Below are positions 34,354-43,189 of a DNA stretch of 64,000 nt, piece by piece; within the stretch, counting starts at the first letter, position 1; the number at the start of each line of letters is the position of its first letter. The stretch comes from Anaerofilum hominis (GTDB taxonomy: Bacteria > Bacillota > Clostridia > Oscillospirales > Ruminococcaceae), in contig NZ_JACONZ010000002.1 in assembly GCF_014287275.1 (NCBI RefSeq), forward strand, positions 620,001 to 684,000. The letters run 5' to 3'. A model generated the notes under the pieces. The model ran no database searches, had not been told where the DNA came from, and saw only the letters and a list, made by a program, of their open reading frames with translations. A program made the position numbers and the translations under genes.

Positions 34354-34905
34354 TTATTCCTCCCCCTTGAATTCGATCATATCGTCCTGGCTGTGCTTTG
34401 CGTCGCCGCGGATCAGCCGCATGCCCAGCAGGATGATGAGCATGGCCACCACCAGGGTGGGCAGATTGTTCGCCAGCCTCCAGATCCAGGTAAGATCATA
34501 GGAGATGGAGTTGATGAAAGTCGCCAGCAGCGGCATCAGCAGGTTGTCGTAGAGCACATAGATGCCGACCAGGATAAAGCCGACGCCGAAAACGGCGTGG
34601 TAGCGGCGGGCAAAGGCCTCGGCTTCGCCGTGGCGGCGCATCTCGCTGGGGAGGATGAAATCGTCGGGAGACGCGATGCGCTGGGCCTGGTCCATGTTGC
34701 GGAGCGACCAGGTGTCAAAGAAGGCGTAAAACCAGATCACCGGCAGCGGTATGGTAAAAAACATGATATTCAGAAAACCGGAGAGGCCGATCGCCACCAT
34801 GAACGCGGTCATCAGGGAAACGCCCCGTTTGATGTATCCCATATACATCTGACCGGCGCCGGGCCAGAGGGAGCACACGAAGGTGAGAAAAATGTTCTTT
34901 TTCAT
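34354..34905 (-). CDS. Small multipass membrane protein, TM2-like start
   Basis: 183 residues, about four helices. The N-terminal MKKNIFLTFVCSLWPGAGQMYMGYIKRG is the first half of a TM2-type hairpin (the PGxGQxYxG motif). The middle loop is charged (SPDDFILPSEMRRHGEAEAF). The stop overlaps or abuts its neighbours: 2 bp from the next gene and ATGA-type overlap with the anti-sigma gene. Function unknown; membership of the sigma operon suggests an envelope role. Confidence 0.8.
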   Translation of the reverse strand: MKKNIFLTFVCSLWPGAGQMYMGYIKRGVSLMTAFMVAIGLSGFLNIMFFTIPLPVIWFYAFFDTWSLRNMDQAQRIASPDDFILPSEMRRHGEAEAFARRYHAVFGVGFILVGIYVLYDNLLMPLLATFINSISYDLTWIWRLANNLPTLVVAMLIILLGMRLIRGDAKHSQDDMIEFKGEE

Positions 34906-35417
34906 TTGTCTGATTCTCCTTTTTGGTTCAGCGCATTCAGCAGTTGGCCAACGGCGTTGGAGATGCGCGTATTCAATGTGTCTGCAGGGGCGTTGGAAGC
35001 GTCCAACTGCTCTTTCAGTTCTTTTTCGGCGGCTTCATTGAGGCGCTGCTGCTGTTCCAGACGGTAAGCGGCGCGGTCGGGCAGGGCGGCGCCCACCGCA
35101 GAGGGCAGCATCGTAAAGACGCCGGTAAACCAGAGGGTAAGGGCCAGACAGGCGGCCAGGCCCGCCTTCATGGCATGACGAAAGAAGATCACGCGGCTGC
35201 GCCGTTTCGCCCGCTCCATCACGGGCTGGACCAGGGAGTGCTCGGGCTCCAGCAGCGCCTCCCCGGTGAGCAGGTCCGCATAGCGGGCGCAGCAGCTGTC
35301 GCAGAAAGACAGGTGTTCGGCCGCCTCAAGGCTGGCAAGTTCGTCCAGCTGCCCGGCCAGCAGGGCGGCAAAGCCCTCGTCGGTGATGTGGCCGGTCCGG
35401 TCGTCAAATACGTCCAC
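34902..35417 (-). CDS. Zinc-binding anti-sigma factor
   Basis: 171 residues. Residues ~10-50 form a ZAS domain with the HLSFCDSCC motif (HxxxCxxC), which clamps ECF sigma factors; one membrane helix lies at ~85-110; the external tail (~112-171) is predicted coiled and Gln/Glu-rich. Overlaps the sigma gene by 14 bp. Such proteins hold their sigma factor inactive until an external or redox signal arrives. Confidence 0.88.
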   Translation of the reverse strand: MDVFDDRTGHITDEGFAALLAGQLDELASLEAAEHLSFCDSCCARYADLLTGEALLEPEHSLVQPVMERAKRRSRVIFFRHAMKAGLAACLALTLWFTGVFTMLPSAVGAALPDRAAYRLEQQQRLNEAAEKELKEQLDASNAPADTLNTRISNAVGQLLNALNQKGESDK

Positions 35418-35949
35418 GAGTTACCCCTCCTTTGATGAGTCGCTGCTGCAGGATCTGCTTTGCGCGGTAGAGCTGGGTGTGTACAGTCTTTGGGGGACGC
35501 CCAAGCCGTGCGGCGATCTCCTCCACAGGGCGCTGCTCCAGAAAATAGAGCACCGAGACCTGTAAGTAAGGCTCTTTCAGGGCCCGTATCAGCCCCTCGA
35601 TCTCGCGGCTCATGGCCGCGTCGACCACCAGGTCTTCAGCGGGCGGGGAAGCGCTGCTGCTGTACTGTGCATCCTCGTCGTTATCGGTGAGGTCCACCCT
35701 GCGGTTGTAGGCGCTTTTGAGAAAATCTTTCGCCTTATTGGTCGCGATGCGGCAAAGCCATGGCTTGGCGGTGTCCGGCGTGCAGCTGTCGCGGTGGGTA
35801 TAGGCGGAGAGGAAAGTCTCCTGGGCAAGGTCCTCGGCGGTGTGCGGGTCCCGGGTCATCTGGTAGCAGACTGTGTAGACCAGTTTCTGGTATTTTTCAA
35901 CGAGCTGTTCAAACGCCGCGTCCGTCACCACCGCCTCACCGCCTTTCAT
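35404..35949 (-). CDS. ECF sigma factor
   Basis: 181 residues. Region 2 lies at ~12-80 (TRDPHTAEDLAQETFLSAYTH, CRIATNKAKDFLKSAYNRR) and region 4 at ~115-170 (LKEPYLQVSVLYFLEQRPVEEIAARLGRPPKTVHTQLYRAKQIL). First gene of a four-gene operon with its anti-sigma factor. The start is uncertain: the ATG at 35949 has no strong ribosome site, whereas GTG codons at 35931 and 35928 follow AAAGGCGGTGAGG. The two sigma factors of this window are not close relatives. Confidence 0.92.
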   Translation of the reverse strand: MKGGEAVVTDAAFEQLVEKYQKLVYTVCYQMTRDPHTAEDLAQETFLSAYTHRDSCTPDTAKPWLCRIATNKAKDFLKSAYNRRVDLTDNDEDAQYSSSASPPAEDLVVDAAMSREIEGLIRALKEPYLQVSVLYFLEQRPVEEIAARLGRPPKTVHTQLYRAKQILQQRLIKGGVTRGRI

Positions 35950-36498
35950 GCATGTTACGACCGGCCCGCTGGCCTTTCTTCAAAAAACAGAAAAATTTTT
36001 ATGGATAAATTTTCCGTGCAGGCCGCGCTTTTCACCTTTTGAGGGCGCACGCGGCCCGCACGGGGACAGGGGAACGCTTTTTTCTCTCCCCGGCACGGAA
36101 AAACGCCGCCGGACGCCTGACGGCCCCAAAGGCCCGGCTCTGTCCGCCGGCTCGCCTCACCCGCGGTTAAAAAAAGGGGGGCAGGTCCCGCCAAAGGGAA
36201 AACCGCTTTTTCGGCGCCGCCCTTTTTGCGCCCGTCCAGCCGGCCGGGCTGCGCGGGGCTTTGAGGGAGAGGACTTTTATGCGGGATAAAGCGTCCCGCC
36301 CGCGCCGCCGCCGGCGCAGAGCGGGGACGGGCGACACTAGGGCAAAGAGGGCGGGGACTGTGCCCTGCGCCGCCCGGCCCGCGGGGGAGGCGGGCCAGGG
36401 GAGGGCGGACGGGATGCGCCCTCCCCACAATGCACTTTCCCGCCTGCGCGCGGCCGAAAGCCGCACGGCGGGAAAGCGCTTTTGGACGCAAATGCAGC
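35950..36498. other. Long region without a recognised gene
   Basis: About 550 bp. The part next to the sigma gene (35960-36040) is AT-rich and is probably its promoter region; the remainder is very GC-rich with random-looking open frames on both strands and no ribosome sites. Nothing further seen. Confidence 0.5.
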
Positions 36499-36556
36499 AA
36501 AAAGAGCCGGCGGCCCGTCAAGAGAAGCAAATCGCTTGACGGACCGCCGGCCTTTT
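36499..36556. terminator. Terminator of the COG2426-type membrane gene
   Basis: A 17-bp stem GCCGGCGGCCCGTCAAG / CTTGACGGACCGCCGGC with one mismatch; A-run before and CTTTT after, so it works in the minus direction. Confidence 0.85.
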
Positions 36557-36613
36557 GGGACCTGCTGGTCTTATCCGCCGGGATCGACGTTTTTTGTGCC
36601 GGTGCGCCTGCGC

Positions 36614-37105
36614 TCAGGCAAAGAGCATACCCAGACCGCCGAACAGCCCGGCGGAGAGGGCCCCCATGATGACGCCCGCGGTGAGCACGCCGCAGGTCAC
36701 CGCCAGCACGCTGGGCCAGAACTTCATGTCCAGCAGCGTCGCGGCCAGGCTGCCGGTCCAGGCGCCGGTGCCGGGCAGCGGGATGGCCACAAACAGAAAC
36801 AGGGCAAAATACAGGCCGCGGCCCGCCTTTTCCTGCATCTTGTCGCCCGCCTTGACCCCTTTGCGGTAGATCCAGTCGAACGGTTTGCCCCAGCGCCCGG
36901 GCAGCTTGCAGCACCACAGCAGCACTTTTTTGCTGAACAGAATGATCACCGGCACCGGCAGCATATTGCCGATGATGGCTGTGATATAGGTGCCCGCCAG
37001 CGGCAGCCCGCTGCCCACGCCGATGGGGATGGCGCCGCGCAGTTCCACGATCGGCACCATCGAGACCAGAAAGACCCAGAAATATTTTTTGAACAGTGTA
37101 AGCAT
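36614..37105 (-). CDS. Small membrane protein of the COG2426 family
   Basis: 163 residues, four to five helices. The N terminus VSMVPIVELRGAIPIGVGSGLP and the middle FVAIPLPGTGAWTGSLAATLLDM are the conserved repeats of the COG2426 (so-called small multi-drug export) family. These two re-entrant-like P-x-x-E/G-x-x-x-P motifs resemble DedA-type scramblases, so a lipid or small-molecule carrier function is possible. The drug-export name has little support. Monocistronic. Confidence 0.88.
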   Translation of the reverse strand: MLTLFKKYFWVFLVSMVPIVELRGAIPIGVGSGLPLAGTYITAIIGNMLPVPVIILFSKKVLLWCCKLPGRWGKPFDWIYRKGVKAGDKMQEKAGRGLYFALFLFVAIPLPGTGAWTGSLAATLLDMKFWPSVLAVTCGVLTAGVIMGALSAGLFGGLGMLFA

Positions 37106-37394
37106 CTCAAAACCTCGGCTTGATCAATAGGATCCGCAGCCCGCGGGGGGCGGGGACGCGGGTTCCGCCGCGGGCCCTGCGGGCCGCGAAAGCTGAAACA
37201 TGGTTAGTATACCCGATTTCCCGCAAAAGGGCAAGGAAAATACTTTTTTTGCGTCCCCGGGGGAGGGGCGGGGAGCGCGCGGGCCGGGCTGCCGGTTCGG
37301 GCCGGCCCTTTGGCCCTGCCCTGCGGCTTTGTCTCCGCGCACTGTTCGGGCGGGCGCGCGCCCCGCACAGCGCCCGTGTTTCCCGCGCGGGCCC
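37106..37394. other. Intergenic region upstream of galE
   Basis: GC-rich; holds the leader of the minus-strand COG2426 gene and then the galE promoter. No gene supported. Confidence 0.5.
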
Positions 37395-37424
37395 TTGCCA
37401 AGGGACATGCGCGTTCTGTATAAT
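37395..37424 (+). promoter_or_regulatory. Promoter of galE
   Basis: TTGCCA (37395-37400), 18 nt, perfect TATAAT (37419-37424). It leaves a ~170-nt leader with a GCCCCGGCCGGGG palindrome (37501-37515) before galE. Confidence 0.6.
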
Positions 37425-37602
37425 AAAAGCGGTTTAAAGGATATGGACAAATGTCGCAGTCTGAAAAATGCAAATAGTGCAGAAAATAATCCATTCATTT
37501 TGCCCCGGCCGGGGGGTACAATGAAAGCACAGAAGCGAGACATGGCTGCAGGCCGGGCGGCGGGCAGGACCCCCGCCGGGCAAACCAAAGGAGGCAGAAG
37601 AT

Positions 37603-38619
37603 ATGGCGGTACTGGTATGCGGCGGCGCGGGATACATCGGCTCCCACACCTGTCTGGAACTCATCAACGCGGGCTACGATGTGATCGTGGCCGACAACCT
37701 GGTCAATTCCTGCGAGGAGGCGGTGCTCCGCACGCGGGAGCTGGCGGGCAGGGAGTTTCCGTTCATCCGGATCGACCTGTGCGACCTGGAAGCCACCGAC
37801 GCCCTCTTCGCCGCCCACCCGGAGATCGACTCGGTGATCCATTTCGCCGGCCTCAAGGCGGTGGGCGAGAGCGTCGCAAAGCCGCTGGAATATTACGACA
37901 ACAACCTCACCTCGACCCTGGTGCTGCTCAAAGTGATGCGCAAATACGGGGTGAAGAATTTTGTTTTCTCCTCTTCGGCCACCGTCTACGGCGATCCGCA
38001 CACCGTGCCCATCACCGAGGAGTTCCCGCTGTCCACCACCAACCCCTACGGCACCACCAAGCTGATGATCGAGATGATCCTCAAGGATGTGTATCGGGCG
38101 GACCCCAGCCTGAACATCGCGCTGCTGCGGTATTTCAACCCCATCGGCGCCCATCCCTCGGGCCGCATCGGCGAGGACCCGGCGGGCATCCCCAACAACC
38201 TGGTGCCCTACATCGCCCAGGTGGCGGTGGGCAAGCTGGACCACGTCAACGTGTTCGGCGACGACTACAACACCCCCGACGGCACCGGCGTGCGCGATTA
38301 TATCCATGTGATGGACCTGGCTGCGGGGCACGTGGCCGCCATCCACAAGCTGGAGCAGAAGCCCGGCCTGGTGATCTACAATCTGGGCACAGGGCACGGA
38401 TATTCGGTGCTGGACGTGATCCGCGCCTATGAAAAGGCCTGCGGCAAAACGCTGCCGTATGTGATCGCGCCGCGCCGCCCCGGCGACATCGCCGCCTGCT
38501 ATGCCGACCCGGCCAAAGCGAAGAACGAGCTGGGCTGGCAGGCAAAGTACGGCATAGAGGAGATGTGCCGCGATTCCTGGAACTGGCAGTCCCACAACCC
38601 GGACGGCTATCGCAGCTGA
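37603..38619 (+). CDS. galE: UDP-glucose/UDP-HexNAc 4-epimerase
   Basis: 338 residues, the size of bacterial GalE. It interconverts UDP-galactose and UDP-glucose (some also UDP-GalNAc and UDP-GlcNAc) with bound NAD. The N-terminal GGAGYIGSH binds NAD; SSSATVYG and NPYGTTKLM supply the catalytic Ser/Tyr/Lys; FNPIGAHPSG and RDYIHVMDLA are family blocks. ATG 37603 follows AAAGGAGG by 9-10 nt. Ends at a terminator, then a nucleotidyltransferase and a sugar kinase gene follow, which together form a Leloir-like route for the products of the phosphorylase at 48355. Confidence 0.96.
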   Translation: MAVLVCGGAGYIGSHTCLELINAGYDVIVADNLVNSCEEAVLRTRELAGREFPFIRIDLCDLEATDALFAAHPEIDSVIHFAGLKAVGESVAKPLEYYDNNLTSTLVLLKVMRKYGVKNFVFSSSATVYGDPHTVPITEEFPLSTTNPYGTTKLMIEMILKDVYRADPSLNIALLRYFNPIGAHPSGRIGEDPAGIPNNLVPYIAQVAVGKLDHVNVFGDDYNTPDGTGVRDYIHVMDLAAGHVAAIHKLEQKPGLVIYNLGTGHGYSVLDVIRAYEKACGKTLPYVIAPRRPGDIAACYADPAKAKNELGWQAKYGIEEMCRDSWNWQSHNPDGYRS

Positions 38620-38642
38620 AGCCAGCGGCCAGCACCTTTCAA

Positions 38643-38680
38643 GGACCCCCGGCACGCCCCTGCGCCGGGGGCCTTTTTTT
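38643..38680 (+). terminator. Terminator after galE
   Basis: GGACCCCCGGC / GCCGGGGGCC arms followed by TTTTTTT. Confidence 0.9.
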
Positions 38681-38761
38681 GGCGGCAGCGGCCCCGGGGG
38701 ATGGAAAAAAGGCGGCAAAACCGCTATAATAAAAAGGAAAAATGAACAAAGGAGCGACACC

Positions 38762-39691
38762 ATGAAAAAACCGGTTCTTGTCGTTATGGCAGCGGGCATG
38801 GGTTCACGGTACGGCGGCCTCAAGCAGATCGACCCGGTGGGGCCCAATGGGGAGGTCATCATCGATTATTCCCTGTACGACGCCCGCCGCGCGGGCTTTG
38901 AAAAGGTCGTCTTTGTGATCAAAAAAGAAATCGAAGCCGACTTTAAGGAGATCATCGGAGGCCGCGCGGCAAAATATCTGCAGGTGGAATACGCCTATCA
39001 GCAGCTGGACGATCTGCCCGGGGGCTATGCGGTGCCCGAAGGCCGCGTCAAGCCCTGGGGCACCGCGCATGCGGTGCTGGCGGCCCGCGCGCTGGTGGAC
39101 GGTCCCTTTGCCGTGATCAACGCCGACGATTATTACGGCCGGGAGGCGTTTGAAAAGATCTACGAGTACCTGCTGACCCACCCGGACGGGGAGAAATACG
39201 CCTATGCGATGGTGGGGTACCATCTGCGCAACACCCTGACCGAAAACGGGCATGTGGCGCGCGGGGTCTGCGAGGTCTCCGACCGGGGCATGCTGGAGCG
39301 GGTGACCGAGCGCACCAAGATCTTCAAGGACGGCGCGGACGCAAAATACACCGAGGACGAGGGCGCCACTTGGCAGCCCCTGCCCGGGGACGCCACCGTC
39401 TCGATGAATATGTGGGGGTTCACCGCGAGCTTTTTGAAAGAGGCCGGACAGCGCTTTCCCGCTTTTCTCGACGGGGCGCTGGCCGGGGACCCGCAAAAAG
39501 CGGAATATTTTCTGCCCAGCGTGGTCAGCGCGCTGATCGGTGAGGGCAGGGCCGAGGTGAAAGTGCTCACCAGCCGCGACAAGTGGTATGGGGTCACCTA
39601 TAAAGAGGATAAGCCGGTGGTAGTGGCGGCGGTCCGCGCCATGATCGACGCGGGCGTCTATCCCACGCGTCTGTGGGGGAGCGGGACATGA
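38762..39691 (+). CDS. Sugar-phosphate nucleotidyltransferase
   Basis: 309 residues, a Rossmann-type NTP transferase. The N-terminal VLVVMAAGMGSRYGGLKQ is a variant of the G-x-G-T/S-R nucleotide loop; VINADDYYG (~residue 120) holds the metal-binding Asp. It lacks the left-handed helix domain of GlmU and the extra parts of GalU. The gene follows galE and is coupled (ATGA) to a NahK-like kinase, so I infer that it makes UDP-sugars from hexose or HexNAc 1-phosphate. A TATAAT at about 38729 and AAAGGAG before the ATG suggest it has its own promoter. Confidence 0.85.
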   Translation: MKKPVLVVMAAGMGSRYGGLKQIDPVGPNGEVIIDYSLYDARRAGFEKVVFVIKKEIEADFKEIIGGRAAKYLQVEYAYQQLDDLPGGYAVPEGRVKPWGTAHAVLAARALVDGPFAVINADDYYGREAFEKIYEYLLTHPDGEKYAYAMVGYHLRNTLTENGHVARGVCEVSDRGMLERVTERTKIFKDGADAKYTEDEGATWQPLPGDATVSMNMWGFTASFLKEAGQRFPAFLDGALAGDPQKAEYFLPSVVSALIGEGRAEVKVLTSRDKWYGVTYKEDKPVVVAAVRAMIDAGVYPTRLWGSGT

Positions 39692-40785
39692 GCGGACAGG
39701 AACTGAGACTGGAGGAGGCGCTGGCGGCGTTCGAGTTTGAGGGCGCCGTGCAGCAGGCCCAGCGGTTTGGCGAGGGGCACATCAACGACACCTTTGCCGT
39801 CACGGCGGAAGGCGGCCGCCGCTGGATCCTGCAGCGGCTGAACACCGCGGTTTTCCGGCAGCCGCAGCAGGTCATGGAAAACATCCTGGGCGTGACGCGC
39901 CATCTGCGCGGCAAGATCGCGGCGCGCGGCGGCGACCCGGAGCGGGAGACCCTTAACCTGCTGCTCACCCGCGCAGGCGGCCCCCTGTTTACCGACAGCG
40001 AGGGCGGCGTCTGGCGCTGCTACCGCTTTATCGAGGGCACGGTCTGCCTGCAGGCGGCCCGCAGCGACGAGGACTTTTTTAACACGGGCAAGACGTTCGG
40101 GCAGTTTCAGCAGCTGCTGAGCGATTACCCGGCACAGACGCTGCACGAGACCATCCCGCATTTTCACGACACGCCGGACCGCTGCCGCAGGTTTGAGGCC
40201 GCTGTGGCGGAAGACCGGCTGGGACGTGCCGCTTCGGCCGGGCCGGAGATCGCTTTTCTCCGCGCCCGCCGGGAGGACTGCCGGGTGCTGGCGGATCTGC
40301 TGGCCGGCGGAAAACTGCCGCTGCGGGTCACCCACAACGACACCAAGCTGAACAATATCCTCATCGACGCGGCCACGGGCGAGGGGCTCTGCGTCATCGA
40401 CCTGGATACCGTAATGCCGGGCCTGTCCGCGCACGACTATGGAGACTCGATCCGTTTTGGGGCCTCCACCGCCGCAGAGGACGAGCCGGACCTGTCAAAG
40501 GTCCATTTCAGCCTGCCGCTTTTTGAGGCCTATACCCGGGGATATCTGGCCAGTGCGGGCGGGGCGCTGACGGAGCTGGAAAAGCAGACCCTGCCGTGGG
40601 GGGCAAAGCTGATGACGCTGGAATGCGGCATGCGCTTTTTGACCGATTACCTGGAGGGGGACACCTACTTCAAGACCCACCGCCCCGGACAGAACCTGGA
40701 CCGCACCCGCACCCAGCTGCGGTTGGTGGAGGAGATGGAACAGGCCTGGGACGAGATGGCGCGCATCATAAAAAAATACAGTTGA
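39688..40785 (+). CDS. NahK-like sugar 1-kinase (aminoglycoside phosphotransferase fold)
   Basis: 365 residues. APH-fold kinase: GEGHINDTF (~residues 28-36) corresponds to the nucleotide loop of N-acetylhexosamine 1-kinase, THNDTKLNNIL (~215-225) is the catalytic Brenner motif with Asp218, and CVIDLDT (~235-241) binds metal. In bifidobacteria the relative NahK (LnpB) phosphorylates GlcNAc or GalNAc at C1 after lacto-N-biose phosphorolysis. The start ATG overlaps the stop of the nucleotidyltransferase gene and follows GGGGAG. With galE and the GH112 phosphorylase in the window, the same role is likely; homoserine-kinase-like activities cannot be excluded from sequence alone. Confidence 0.82.
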   Translation: MSGQELRLEEALAAFEFEGAVQQAQRFGEGHINDTFAVTAEGGRRWILQRLNTAVFRQPQQVMENILGVTRHLRGKIAARGGDPERETLNLLLTRAGGPLFTDSEGGVWRCYRFIEGTVCLQAARSDEDFFNTGKTFGQFQQLLSDYPAQTLHETIPHFHDTPDRCRRFEAAVAEDRLGRAASAGPEIAFLRARREDCRVLADLLAGGKLPLRVTHNDTKLNNILIDAATGEGLCVIDLDTVMPGLSAHDYGDSIRFGASTAAEDEPDLSKVHFSLPLFEAYTRGYLASAGGALTELEKQTLPWGAKLMTLECGMRFLTDYLEGDTYFKTHRPGQNLDRTRTQLRLVEEMEQAWDEMARIIKKYS

Positions 40786-40802
40786 CCCCAACACAGAAAA
40801 AG

Positions 40803-40834
40803 AAAAGGGCCGGTGCTTTGCACCGGCCCTTTTC
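40803..40834. terminator. Bidirectional terminator between the kinase and nitrilase genes
   Basis: Perfect stem AAAAGGGCCGGTGC-TTT-GCACCGGCCCTTTT between convergent genes. Confidence 0.95.
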
Positions 40835-40840
40835 GGGCTT

Positions 40841-41755
40841 TTATTCATGGATGCGAAGTTCCAGCACATCCGGGCGGGAATAGTGGCCGCAGGCGTCGAA
40901 CTCCATGCGGCTGGCGGGCACACGGCCCATATCCAGATCGGCCCAGATGATCTCCTCGCGGTCCCAGACGGGCTGGGTCACATAGTGGCCGTAGGGGTCC
41001 ACGATGCAGCTGCCGCCGCGGCACACCACGTCCGGCAGCCGGGCGATCTCTTCCGCGCAGTGCAGGTCCCGGGGATAGGTGTCCCGCGTAAAGAACATAT
41101 CGCTGTTGATGAAATAGCAGTGCCCCTCGATGGCGATGTGCCGGATGGTCGCCTGCCATTCCTCGTTGTCGTTGGTGTTGGGCGAGATGTACAGCGACAC
41201 GCCTTTTTCGTACAGCGCCACCCGGGCCAGCGGCATATAGCTCTCCCAGCAGATCAGGCTGCCCATCGCGCCCCAGGGGGTATCCACGACCGGGAAATAA
41301 TCCTGCTGGGCGTCGCCCCAGACCACCCGCTCGGCCCCGGTGGGCTTCAGCTTGCGGTGCACCGATACCAGTGCGCCCTCGGGGGAGAAGATCAGGTTGG
41401 TGTTGTAGAGGGTAGCGGTGTTCAGGTCCCGCTCCGAGACGCCGATGCTCAGGTAAGCGCCCGCCTCTTTTGCCGCCTGCGCCAGCAGCCCGGTCTCCGG
41501 GCCGGGCACCAGGATGGAATTGTCGTAATACCGCTTCCAGTCCAGGCGGCCCTCGGCGCTGCGGCTGCCCACCGTGAAGCCGAAAGTCATGCCGTAGGGA
41601 TAACCGGGGATGAACAGCTCGGGAAAGACGATCAGTTCTGCGGCCGCGGCCTCCCGGATCAGCTGTACCGCTTTTTCGGTGCAGGCCTTTTTGTCAAACA
41701 GCACCGGGGCGGCCTGCACGACCGCGATCCTGCAGCTGCTTTTCAGATCTTTCAT
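40841..41755 (-). CDS. Nitrilase-family carbon-nitrogen hydrolase
   Basis: 304 residues with the Glu-Lys-Cys triad of the superfamily: FPELFIPGYP (Glu46), HRKLKPTGAER (Lys135) and GSLICWESYMP (Cys169). The CWE-x-x-MP context and the KLKPT lysine motif are those of true nitrilases (branch 1), which turn nitriles to acids and ammonia, rather than of amidases. The C-terminal part has the usual RGGSCIVDPYGHYV block. The gene follows a DUF362 ferredoxin gene by 37 bp in one operon. The natural substrate is not evident. Confidence 0.88.
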   Translation of the reverse strand: MKDLKSSCRIAVVQAAPVLFDKKACTEKAVQLIREAAAAELIVFPELFIPGYPYGMTFGFTVGSRSAEGRLDWKRYYDNSILVPGPETGLLAQAAKEAGAYLSIGVSERDLNTATLYNTNLIFSPEGALVSVHRKLKPTGAERVVWGDAQQDYFPVVDTPWGAMGSLICWESYMPLARVALYEKGVSLYISPNTNDNEEWQATIRHIAIEGHCYFINSDMFFTRDTYPRDLHCAEEIARLPDVVCRGGSCIVDPYGHYVTQPVWDREEIIWADLDMGRVPASRMEFDACGHYSRPDVLELRIHE

Positions 41756-41792
41756 GACGCTCCCTGCCTTTCTGCTGCCCGCTGTGCGGGGC

Positions 41793-42917
41793 TCAGACCC
41801 GGATCAGCTCATAGTCCCGGGTGCCCAGGCCGATCTTTTCGGCGTGGGCAAGACAGGTCTTCCAGTTCGTCTCCGGGGTGGTGTTGGTGAAATGGTCGTG
41901 ATGGTCGCAGAAATGTTCGCCGTGCATCTCGTCGTCCAGCAGGCTGCCGGGCATTACGGGCATGCTGTTGCAGGCGTCGGCACAGGCCTGGTCCAGCGCT
42001 ACCGGGTCAAAGCTGGCGAACATGCCCACATCCGGGATGATGGGGGCGTCGTTCTCCGCATGGCAGTCGCAATAAGGGGAAACGTCCATCACCAGGCTGA
42101 TGTGGAAGTGGGGGCGCCCGTCCACCACGGCTTTCGAGTATTCGGCGATCTTTTTGTTCAGATCGTCGTTGGCGGAGGTGTTTTCGTTGTAGATGGCGTC
42201 AAAGTTGCAGGCCCCAAGGCAACGGCCGCAGCCCACGCACTTTGCGTGGTCAATGGTGGCCTTGCGGTCCTCGCCAAAGCTGATCGCCCCGTGGGCACAG
42301 TTTTTGGCGCAGGTGCGGCAGCCCACGCAGGCCGCGTGGTCCACGCTGGGTTTGCCGGAGTTGTGCTGCTCCATCTTGCCCGCGCGGCTGCCGCAGCCCA
42401 TGCCGATGTTTTTCAGGCAGCCGCCGAAGCCGGTGGCCTCATGCCCTTTGAAGTGGGACAGGGTCAGAAAGATGTCCGCGTCCATGATGGCCCGGCCGAT
42501 CTTGGCCGTTTTCACCATCTCGCCGCCCTCCACCGGCACCTCCACGTCGTCGGTGCCCTTGAGGCCGTCGGCAATGATCACGTTGCAGCCGGTGGAGAAC
42601 GGGGTGAAGCCGTTCTCATAGGCCGCGTCGATGTGGTCCAGCGCGTTTTTGCGCCGCCCCACATACAGGGTGTTGCAGTCGGTCAAAAAGGGCTTGCCGC
42701 CCAGCTCTTTGACCACGTCGGCCACCGCCTTGGCGTAGTTGGGGCGCAGATAGGACAGGTTGCCCGGCTCGCCGAAGTGGATCTTGATGGCCACCATCTT
42801 GTTGTTCATGTCGATCTCGCCGATGCCCGCGCGGCGCATCAGCCGCTGCAGCTTCATCAGCAGATTGGTGCCGGGCAGGGCCCGCAGATCGCTGTAATAG
42901 ACTTTTGCTTTTTCCAT
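41793..42917 (-). CDS. DUF362 protein with two 4Fe-4S ferredoxin motifs
   Basis: 374 residues. An N-terminal DUF362 domain (~residues 3-185, with HFGEPGN, SHFKGHEATGFGGCLKN) is followed by two ferredoxin motifs, CVGCRTCAKNC (~197-207) and CVGCGRCLGAC (~227-237), each continued by a distant Cys, and a C-terminal DUF362 part with DVSPYCDCHAENDAPIIPDVG and FDPVALDQA. Electron-transfer function is likely; substrate unknown. ATG 42917 follows AAGGAGCAG on the minus strand. First gene of an operon with the nitrilase, divergent from a MerR regulator. Confidence 0.9.
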   Translation of the reverse strand: MEKAKVYYSDLRALPGTNLLMKLQRLMRRAGIGEIDMNNKMVAIKIHFGEPGNLSYLRPNYAKAVADVVKELGGKPFLTDCNTLYVGRRKNALDHIDAAYENGFTPFSTGCNVIIADGLKGTDDVEVPVEGGEMVKTAKIGRAIMDADIFLTLSHFKGHEATGFGGCLKNIGMGCGSRAGKMEQHNSGKPSVDHAACVGCRTCAKNCAHGAISFGEDRKATIDHAKCVGCGRCLGACNFDAIYNENTSANDDLNKKIAEYSKAVVDGRPHFHISLVMDVSPYCDCHAENDAPIIPDVGMFASFDPVALDQACADACNSMPVMPGSLLDDEMHGEHFCDHHDHFTNTTPETNWKTCLAHAEKIGLGTRDYELIRV

Positions 42918-43189
42918 CTTGTACTGCTCCTTCTCACCGGCCGTTTTGCACGGCTGCTGTTCCTTTGGCCGATCCGCTTTTATTGTACGGCAGAACGCCG
43001 CACAGGACAAGTGCCGGCCCGAAAAAAGCCCCGAAAAGAAAGCGCGCCTCCCGCTCCGGAGCAAAAAACAGGGGCGGGGACGCCGTCTGATCTTTTGCCC
43101 TTGCAGGGCGGCGCACTTTGGGCTAAAATAACTATAAGCCTTAAAGTGAGGTTTAAGTCAAGCGTTTTTTTTCAGGGAGGGGACGGCTT
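42918..43189. promoter_or_regulatory. Divergent control region with a MerR-type dyad
   Basis: The dyad CTTAAA-GTGAGG-TTTAAG at 43140-43157 resembles operators of MerR-family regulators of the AdhR kind. It lies about 30 nt before the MerR start and inside a short AT-rich segment (43125-43165) able to hold promoters for both strands. No gene in the interval. Confidence 0.6.
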
